Shown: positions 56,993 through 64,000 of the stretch, one piece after another
Numbering within the stretch: position 1 is the stretch's first letter
Layout of the letters: each line of letters opens with the position of its first letter
Assembly: GCF_018446385.1 (NCBI RefSeq)
Contig: NC_056001.1
Location: forward strand, 8,922,672-8,986,671
DNA from: Zingiber officinale
Lineage: Eukaryota > Streptophyta > Magnoliopsida > Zingiberales > Zingiberaceae
Length of the DNA stretch: 64,000 nt
Direction: 5' to 3'
Position numbers and translations under genes: made by a program
Notes under the pieces: generated by a model
What the model was told of the DNA's origin: nothing
The model's database searches: none
Seen by the model: the letters and a program-made list of their open reading frames with translations, nothing else

Positions 56993-58066
56993 ATGGCCGA
57001 AGCTAGCGAATATCCACCAGCATTCGAGGGGGAGTTTTCTTCATGGAAAAAACAAATGGAGGTATACCTTAACTCAGACCTTGGTATTTCTTTAATTTTA
57101 AAATCTGGTTATGAAGAACCGAAGAACACGAACGGAGAAAGACTCGATCTACGTCTCTGGAACAAAAAGCAACGTAACGAATCGATGGCAAACGAACGGG
57201 CAGAATTTCATCTCCTAACCGTGATACCAAATGAAGATCTCAAAAGAATCGGCGAATACAAGAACTCAAAAAAACTTTGGGAAAAGTTCTTAAAACTCTA
57301 CGAAGAACCGATTGAAGCCGTCCCCTCAATAGACATCGAGCCGTCATCAGAATCCGAGATGGAAGAAATTACCGAGACAGCCCCAACAGCCGAAGTACAT
57401 CCCGAGATCAATGAAGGGGGAGAATCTTCGGAAGAAAGTAATTCAACAGGGGGAGAACCAACGACCGACGAGGTAAGTCAGGTATGGACTCGAACCTCCG
57501 AACAACTGGTTCAATTAATCAAATTACCTGAAGATTTTTGCGAATCAAAAATTGAATCATCGAAAGAATTTTTCGAATTACAAAATGTTTTGACAAAAGA
57601 TTCTTGCGAATCACAAAGTATTTTTTCGAAAACTTTTTCCGGATCTAAAATTTTTTCCGAAGTACAAATTATCTCGTTGAAAGAGTTTTTCGAATCGCAA
57701 AATGATTTGACAAAAGAATCTTACAAATTACGAAACATTTTTTCGAACAAAGTTTGCAAATTAGAGATATTATCGAAAGAGTTTTTCGGAGTAGTAAATC
57801 TATTATCCACAGATTGTTGCAAATTTATGTTGTCAAAATACTTTTGCAAATTACAAAATATTTTATCGAACGAAGTTTGCAAATCAGAAGTATTGTTGAA
57901 AAACTTTATCAAGTTTATATTATCGAAATATCTTTGCAAATTAGGAATTCAAAATACAATAGAAAATGACATGTTACAATTTGCACAAATTTCTACATGC
58001 TCAAAGTTTCTTGCTTCAAAGTTAAGAAATTATGATAAATTAAAATGGAAATTTAAAATTTTCTGA
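56993..58066 (+). CDS. Gag-like protein without zinc knuckles (second gag-only element)
   Basis: A 357-residue ORF starting 46 bases after the primer site. Residues 1-110 resemble the N-terminal gag domain of plant Copia elements (PPAFEGEFSSWKKQMEVYL, then KNSKKLWEKFLKLYEE), followed by an acidic serine/glutamate linker (110-165). The C-terminal half has no CCHC motif; instead it holds degenerate repeats of KEFFE-QN-LTK and SK(Y/E)(F/L)CKL, including an imperfect duplication of about 117 bp (57561 and 57679). It is AT-rich and ends in a basic KLRNYDKLKWKFKIF. Gag would assemble particles; how RNA is bound without knuckles is unclear. It could also be an old gag whose 3' half has been replaced by repeats. 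Confidence 0.75.
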   Translation: MAEASEYPPAFEGEFSSWKKQMEVYLNSDLGISLILKSGYEEPKNTNGERLDLRLWNKKQRNESMANERAEFHLLTVIPNEDLKRIGEYKNSKKLWEKFLKLYEEPIEAVPSIDIEPSSESEMEEITETAPTAEVHPEINEGGESSEESNSTGGEPTTDEVSQVWTRTSEQLVQLIKLPEDFCESKIESSKEFFELQNVLTKDSCESQSIFSKTFSGSKIFSEVQIISLKEFFESQNDLTKESYKLRNIFSNKVCKLEILSKEFFGVVNLLSTDCCKFMLSKYFCKLQNILSNEVCKSEVLLKNFIKFILSKYLCKLGIQNTIENDMLQFAQISTCSKFLASKLRNYDKLKWKFKIF

Positions 58067-58467
58067 TAAAAGCATTAGAATATATAAATAAATAAATGCA
58101 TAGAAAATTTCTTTTAATGTTATCAATTCTCTTAAATTTTCTTGCATAAACTTTTCAGCTTAGAAAGTTTTTTGATGACAAATACTTGAAATTTTTTTTC
58201 AAAAGTTATTTCTTGACTTAGAAATTTTCCTTGACTTGGAAATATTTTCCTTGAAAATCATTGATATATATTTTCATTATATTAACCCTTAGATTCTTTT
58301 TGTACCCCATTTTTATTGTGATCAAAGGGGGAGAAGGGGAAGTATAAGTCTAGGGGGAGGTAGAAAATTGAAAATTAAAATTTGGAATGGTTGAAATTTA
58401 ATTTTTTCTATCATGTTGCATGTTATTGCAATAAATTTTTTAATTTCATATCTATTTTTGACCCTAG
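58067..58467 (+). other. Non-coding 3' internal region of the second gag-only element
   Basis: AT-rich; contains GATCAAAGGGGGAGAAGGGG (58320-58340), a possible extra purine tract. No gene. Confidence 0.5.
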
Positions 58468-58546
58468 CTTAACTTGGGTTGATCACACCAAAAAGGGGGA
58501 GATTGTTGGAACCCCAAGGTTGTTTTGGTGTGATCAACAAGTTAAG
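58468..58546 (+). promoter_or_regulatory. Inverted repeat enclosing the polypurine tract and LTR start
   Basis: The left arm CTTAAC/GGTTGATCACACCAAAA (58468-58493) pairs with TTTTGGTGTGATCAAC/AAGTTAAG (58523-58546), with one 2-base bulge. The 29-nt loop holds AGGGGGAGAT and the first bases of the LTR, TGTTGGAACC. Confidence 0.8.
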
Positions 58547-59516
58547 TTAGGTCCTGTTTGTTTCTAACCTTGTGTCTAAGTGTGCAGGAGCTTAGGAACA
58601 CAGGTAGTCGAGCGGAAGACGCAGCTAGCGAGAAGGACGGCAGTCCGAGGGACGAGGTGCTGCGGAAGAGTACCCCGATGGATGAGAAGGAAGCGTGCGG
58701 TGGTTCCGAGGGACGAAAGCCGGAGCGGAAGATTGCTCGAGGAGCAAGAGACGCAGCTAGCGAGAAGGTCAGCACGCGGTGCGACCGAGGGATGAAGACT
58801 GACGATGAGTACGCTGGTGGACGAGAAGGAAACACGCAACGATTCCGAGGGACGAGAAGTCAGAGCGGAAGGCTGCTCGAGAAGACCGGAAGTTGGGTTC
58901 GGGTGAGCCCTTTTTCGGATGGCAAAGATCACCCAAGTGAGCGGATCCGGAGGAGAAGAACCGGACCGAGGCGGGACTGAACCAGAGAAGAAGTCCCGGA
59001 CGAAAAAGTCAACAACTGTTGACTTTGGGCTTCGGGGCGCCTGGAACCCTCCGGGGCGCCCTGAGCAGTAAAATTGACCAGATCGAGTTTTGACTCGATC
59101 TGAACGTTGGGGGATAAGTTTTATCCCCCCAGCGCGCCCGGAACCCTTCCAGGCGCCCCGACCAAGGCTATAAATATAGCCTTGGTCCAGAAGCTTTTGA
59201 ATGAACTAAAAATTGTAATTCCAAACACTTGTGCGCTTCTATTCCAGTTTAGCTTCTGTTTTCTGCGCTACATTGCTGTACGAGGCTTCTCCGCCTGAAG
59301 GAGATTTTTAATGAGCTTAATCTTCCTTGGATTAACAACCACATCAGTTGTAACCAAGTAAACCTTTTGTGCCTCGCTTTTTCTTTATGTTTTTAATTTA
59401 TCAGCTTACTTTATTATTTATGCAAGTGTTAGTTTAAAGAGTTCGAGGATGGTTTGTCTTTTTGTGTTTGCAGGATATCCAACAACCCCCTCCTAGCCGG
59501 CCGCAACAGTCCTACA
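58504..59516 (+). repeat. 3' LTR of the second gag-only element
   Basis: 1013 bp, same ends as the 5' copy. GGGGCGCC motifs lie near 59033-59068 and 59132-59160, and the TATA near 59169. Confidence 0.9.
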
Positions 59517-59616
59517 AAAGGTGCCTCCGCGCCTTTCAGTGGGAAGGCACCTTCAACAGGAACCCACCATGGAAGGCGCCTTCGACCAAGCAAAATTCAG
59601 CCGTCAACAAAGATAG

Positions 59617-60839
59617 TGTTGGTGCAATCGACCTCTAGGGTTTCGATGTTTGACAATATGACCAAGGGTTAACCCAAACATGACTTGATGTTTGGGAGAG
59701 AGAAGTCTAGTTAGGACTAGATGACTAACAAAGGTAAGTTCTAACCAAAGGTTAGGCAAAGTGGAAGTATCGGTGAGTAAAGTCGGGCCCTAGTGAGTGA
59801 AGCTAAATGGTGGAAGTCCCGGTGAGTGAAGCTGGGCCTTAGTGAGTGAAGCTAGGTGGTGGAAGTCTCGGTGAGTGAAGTCGGACCCTAGTGAGTGAAG
59901 CTAGGTGGAGGAAGTCCTGGTGAGTGAAGCCGAACAATGGAAGTCCTAGTAAGTGAAGCTAGACAACCCTAGGGAGGTAATCTTAGGTTTACTGTACTAT
60001 TTTTATCTATTGTGCTAACTCAGTATTGCTAGGTCGGTAGGTTGACCAGGTAGCTGGCATGAAGTCCAGATGGGTCGACGGGCTGACCGGACGTCTGGCA
60101 GGTAAGTTAAAGTAAGTCACTGGAGGAGAGTGACTGTGAGGACGCGTTCCCGGGTAGGGAACTTAAGCGTCGATTCAACTTAGATCCATTTCGGAAATCT
60201 AAATTGAGATCGTGACTAGATTTCGATCTTAGGGAGACGGAACCTAATTACTACTCTATTCTACTATAATTGTACTAACTTCCATTTTGCAGGGTAGTTT
60301 AGCTATTATTTTGTCAGACTAACTCTTTCTTGCAGGAGAAGGACTTACTGGAGAACGGTGGTCCGGGCACCCGGAAGGCAAATTTTATCCCTGCAAGTCG
60401 TCGCAACGTGGAGCTCACTGGTTGGTTGGGCTACGTCACAGTCCAGGCGTCTGGAGTCTCCTATATAAGGAGGGTGAGCTCTGAAGCAAAGAACAACTGA
60501 CAATAACGTCTTCCAACGCCTGCTCTACTGCGTTGTGCCCCTGCGACACTGCGAAGCTTCTCCGACAACGTGCTGATTTTTTTTTCCTTTATTGTTGTTG
60601 GTATTTCCTCTTTAAAAGTTCTTGTACTTTCATTTATAATATTTTTGTGAACTATTAGTGATTGCCCAACGAAAGCACTCGACGAGTGCGAGCCTTGGAG
60701 TAGGAGTTGACCAAGACTCCGAACTAAGTAAATCGGTTCTTGTTAGCATTGCTCTCTTTCTTTTCCGCTGCACACTCGTTACGAATTTTTTGATCTATAT
60801 TCACCCCCTTCCCCCTCTATCGACTTTCACGATCCAACA
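59617..60839 (+). mobile_element. Solo LTR with near-TSD GATAG/GATAA
   Basis: 1223 bp, TGTTGGTGCAATCG to GATCCAACA, flanked by GATAG (59612-59616) and GATAA (60840-60844), one mismatch. It carries repeated GGTGAGTGAAGC units (59770-59960), as in the LTR at 312-2070 (read on minus), and a TATA (CCTATATAAGG, near 60462). No internal domain. Confidence 0.75.
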
Positions 60840-61257
60840 GATAAAGTTCTATATTCGCATGGATAATTTCTCCACGCTAGAGGCCCCTTCAAAGCCTCTT
60901 GAAGGCGCCTTCAAGCATCGGATAAAATTTTTCTGGGGCTATAAAAATACCCTTTGACCTAGGAAATTAACAATAACTCCTGTATTCATTTCTTAACTAC
61001 TTTCTAAGCTTTCAACGAGTATAAGAGGCTTCTGCACCTTCAACGAAGGAGATTTTTAGTGTGTTTACTTGTCTTGGTTTAACAACCTCTCCGGTTGTAA
61101 CCAAGTAACTCTTTTGGCCTCTTCTTTTTAAGTTGTTCATTTATTTTGTTTTTAATTGCACTACTAATCTGAGTTAAAAGTTGAGGAAGGTTTTTCATTA
61201 TTTCTTAACAGACAATTCATCTCCCCTCCTGCCGGCCTATCTGGGTCCAACAGTATC

Positions 61258-62606
61258 AAGCTTATGAAATAATATGAGTAGAGTTAAGTTAAATACAACA
61301 ACCTATCTAAACATAACTTATGCACTAAGGTTAAAGTATTACAGAAACAAGTCAAGAAGTATCTGCCTTTATCTGTAGATCATTCCAACCATCTTCAAGT
61401 CCGAGAGATCACATCCAGCTCAAATCCTACCAATACAGGGTACGAGGCAAAACTAAGGATCTATAATCAATGTATCAACCTATTAATTAATTAATCAATC
61501 TATTAATTAATTAATTAACTTAATCAGATTAATCATAGATCCATATAACACTTCAACCCTCATTAATGATTACCTTCAATTCAACCAATCTATTGATTAA
61601 ATTAGAGTTTACCAAACGTGAATTCTCCCCTAAAATAGTAATGGAATGGTTTCAAGTTGTTTTACAATGATCTCTTTGTAAGAAACTATCCCCTCAACCT
61701 CCTGATAATAACCAACCCAATCAACCTCCACCATTCCTTCCACATTTCAAATTTCTATATGAATTAGAATAACTAGCAGAAATCAACCCTACACAATCTG
61801 TAACTTACATGTTTTTAACACTTAACCTACAGATTCCCTTACCTCTACAACACGTAGCTTGGCTCCCTCTTCAACAATTATGAATCTGACCCAACAACAC
61901 TCAATGCCTCAGGGATTGCCGACTACTATGGTGGCAAGGATTCAGTAGAGTTTATGGTCGCCAATCTGCAACCCCATGTGCCACTCAGATGTCAACAGTG
62001 GTTGGTGGTTGAACCAAAGGAAGAGCAAAAGTAAAGAGGGCACATCGTACTTTCTTGTGGCCAGATGAGTGGCGACTGACGGCTGAGTTGGGCTCAGATA
62101 GAGAGCGATGGGGTGGATCCAAATCTATGGCACGATCGAAAGGGGAGAGGCGACGGTGGATTGGGCTATAGAAGCTCCTACCCGGTCAACAACTAGGAAA
62201 TTGAGATCGAGCAGTGGTGTCGAGGTGGCAGCGATGCGCATGAGGAGCAAGGCAGTGGTGGATCAGTGGTGCCAGCGGAATCGGGTGATGGCGTTGGCTG
62301 TGGCATTGGGGCAAAGATGGGAGTCGCGATGATGGGGAGGAGAAGAGGTCATGAAATGATTGGGGATTAAACCTAAGTTAAGCTTTTATATTTAGGTTAA
62401 TTTATCCCAACATTAAGCTTAATGAAATCAATCAACTCCCATTTAAAGGATATTCCAAACCGATTTTCCATAAATCTAATTGATTCATCTTCTTAAACAT
62501 GTCATACGAACTTCGTTTAAATCCCGAAAATTTTTTAAATTTTTTTGAAAAATCTAATAAGATTATTTCTCTAATAACACTTATTATTTGATTGTCGGAT
62601 CTTACA
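61258..62606 (-). mobile_element. Probable Ty3-type LTR end and flank
   Basis: The right edge reads GGATCTTACA on plus, which is TGTAAGATCC on minus, a common start of plant Ty3 LTRs. The left boundary is not visible. 61487-61520 holds TTAATTAA repeats. Small frames near 62108-62332 are not convincing. Confidence 0.35.
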
Positions 62607-62619
62607 TGTACTATTCCAC

Positions 62620-62820
62620 AGTTCTTTATCTCTTAGATGCATCAAGCCCGTCAACTTACTTCTTGTGCCATTTTTCTTGCTTGCCAGGTCTTTCACTCGA
62701 CTTCTTGTGTTCCTAGTTTCTATACACTCAGACACAAGACATCAAACATACATAGCTCAACTTAACTCGGTTGATCATATAAAAAATAACCCGAAATACT
62801 TACAATCTTCTTCTTTTTGA
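62620..62820 (-). mobile_element. LTR fragment with polypurine tract
   Basis: Shares TCTCTTAGATGCATC, TCACTCGACTTCTTGTG and CGGTTGATCA with the C1 LTR. It ends at TACTTACA (62804), followed by ATCTTCTTCTTTTTGA, a polypurine tract on the minus strand. The rest of the element is not recognisable to the right. Confidence 0.6.
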
Positions 62821-64000
62821 TGTGCATCAACCCGAGTAAAGGTAGGGTAAGCAAATAATAAATTTAAATTTAAAATGATCATAATTTAAATTTATAAAAT
62901 TAACTACAAGACAGAAAATATAGAAAATTACAATAAAAAACATTAAATATTTTTAAACTTCCCCTTAACTTAATTCCTTTAATTTCTACTTTTGATCATA
63001 TAAAAAAAATATAGAAAAATAGTAGAAAATTTTTTAATCATATTATTCAGGAATGGGTCTTTTTATTTAAATTATTTTGCAAAGAATTTTTTTTTTAACA
63101 ATTAATCCTCATTTTTCCAACAATAATTTAAGAATTACTTTTAATTTTTATAAAATCCTGAAAATTTTTATCAAGGTTATACATAAGCAATCAGGATAAA
63201 ATTTTTCACAAAAAGCATATTTTTCCTTTAACCATAGTAAATATTTTTATAATTTTTAAATTTAAATGCTTAAAAATAGGTTTGGACTTGTAAAAATATT
63301 GCTAATTTTTTTGAATATAGAAAATATAATGATTATGTACCGAAAGATTAAGTTTTTCAAAAATTAATCTTAAAAAAATTTAATATTAAAAAAAAATTGG
63401 TAAAGAATTATTTATCAAATGAAAATTTTTGAAAATATTTATGCTAGCAGATAACTTTTTTATCTATCACAGAAAAAATATTTAACAGAAAAAATTGAAT
63501 AAATAATATTTATTCAAGTTAATTTTTCTAAAAAAAAATCAAACATACATATAAAATTTATTTCTAGCAATTTTTTTTAAAAAAATTAATGAGTCAAAAT
63601 AAATTTAGGTATCCAAAATAAATTCTTACCTACTAGATTTATTTAGTATTTTCATGGAATATCATTTTTTGATATTTTTAAAATTTGATCTATGTGATTT
63701 TTTAAATACCAATTAAGTCCTCCAAAATTTTTAAAATTCGGAATCTATATAAAATTTAAATTTAGCATGTAGAATTCTTTTTTAGCAATTCTATTTAATC
63801 TTTTATTTTTTTTCATTTTCAATTTAAAGTTTATCAAATTGGTCTGCATGATATGTTGTTGCTAACTTAATTTTAATATCATTGCACATTCTTTTTAAAC
63901 TTAAATACTTTGACCTTAATTTATATAAAAGTCTAGACATTATTTTAATGTCATTATATAATTGATCGGGGGTAGATAACATCCTCATTTACCATGTCAG
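62821..64000. other. Very AT-rich DNA, nothing recognised
   Basis: Dominated by A/T runs (AAATTTTT, TTTAAA). It may be the internal region of the LTR fragment at 62620-62820. No reading frame of note on either strand. Confidence 0.5.

Larger units (their letters stand above)
55939..59516 (+). mobile_element. Second gag-only retroelement (TSD AAAGG)
   Basis: 3578 bp: 5' LTR 55939-56932, primer site TGGTATCAGAGC 56935-56946, one gag-like ORF 56993-58066, polypurine tract 58488-58503, 3' LTR 58504-59516. AAAGG flanks both ends (55934-55938 and 59517-59521). The LTRs differ by a 19-bp segment around GGGCGCC (present only in the 3' copy) and scattered changes. No pol, so non-autonomous and dependent on a Copia-type helper. 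Confidence 0.92.
55543..61252 (+). mobile_element. Solo LTR (TSD GTATC) hosting two later insertions
   Basis: Starts TGTTGGAACTCCGTG, ends GGGTCCAACA, with GTATC at 55538-55542 and 61253-61257. Its own sequence is 55543-55938, 59522-59616 and 60845-61252, about 0.9 kb in all. Within it, GGCGCC/GAGGC words (59520-59590 and 60890-60915) precede a TATA (GGCTATAAAAATA, near 60937). It is related to C1 and C2 in the opposite orientation. Confidence 0.85.

Noticed and set aside
62108-62332. Open frame of 74 codons in GC-richer DNA
   Set aside because: Short, no domain, and inside probable LTR-derived DNA.

Overview
This is plant nuclear DNA, most likely from a large, repeat-rich monocot genome. 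A ginger-family (Zingiberales) source is my guess from the style of the LTRs, not something I can prove. The evidence is a four-exon plant HMG-CoA reductase gene with plant-type introns, plant LTR retrotransposons of several lineages (Tat and Athila Ty3/gypsy, Copia-type elements primed by initiator tRNA-Met), and a hAT-type MITE. I see no rRNA gene, tRNA gene, CRISPR array or bacterial-type operon. The only conventional cellular gene is HMGR (30477-33539, minus strand).

Layout. 1-14460 is a truncated Tat-lineage element (Tat-A, minus strand) whose pol is missing. A complete gag-only retroelement (312-7054, target-site duplication CCCTC) and a truncated Copia-type LTR (7974-9964) sit inside it. 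14461-18261 holds broken Copia and Athila remnants. 18262-22608 is the 3' end of another Copia-type element, split by a Ty3-like solo LTR (18788-20821, TSD GCAAT). 22609-26283 has a Copia-type LTR with its primer-binding site and a further LTR fragment. 26284-38915 is an AT-rich gene island with HMGR, a foldback element and local duplications. 38916-50945 is a pair of related LTRs, the second split by a complete Tat element, Tat-B (40133-50607, TSD ACAAT). 51086-51701 is a hAT-type MITE (TSD AACACAAG). 55543-61252 is a solo LTR (TSD GTATC) that hosts a second gag-only element (55939-59516, TSD AAAGG) and another solo LTR (59617-60839, near-TSD GATAG/GATAA). The rest is AT-rich LTR-like or featureless DNA.

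How it fits together. The autonomous machinery present (protease, RT, RNase H and integrase of Tat-B) is broken by frameshifts, a stop and an RT deletion. The two gag-only elements carry no enzymes and must have used those of others. Both Tat copies carry, downstream of the pol position and on the opposite strand, what looks like a complete spliced gene: TATA box, two introns at conserved positions, a globular N-terminal part and a coiled-coil C-terminal part. This antisense gene is the best candidate for an under-described system here. The second unusual pattern is that several LTR types each carry their own short palindrome, repeated just upstream of the LTR TATA box; in two of them the same palindrome recurs near the 3' end of the internal region. 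The HMGR gene is open and well spliced, but the catalytic lysine position reads asparagine and the NADP(H) motif is altered, so it may be a pseudoenzyme.
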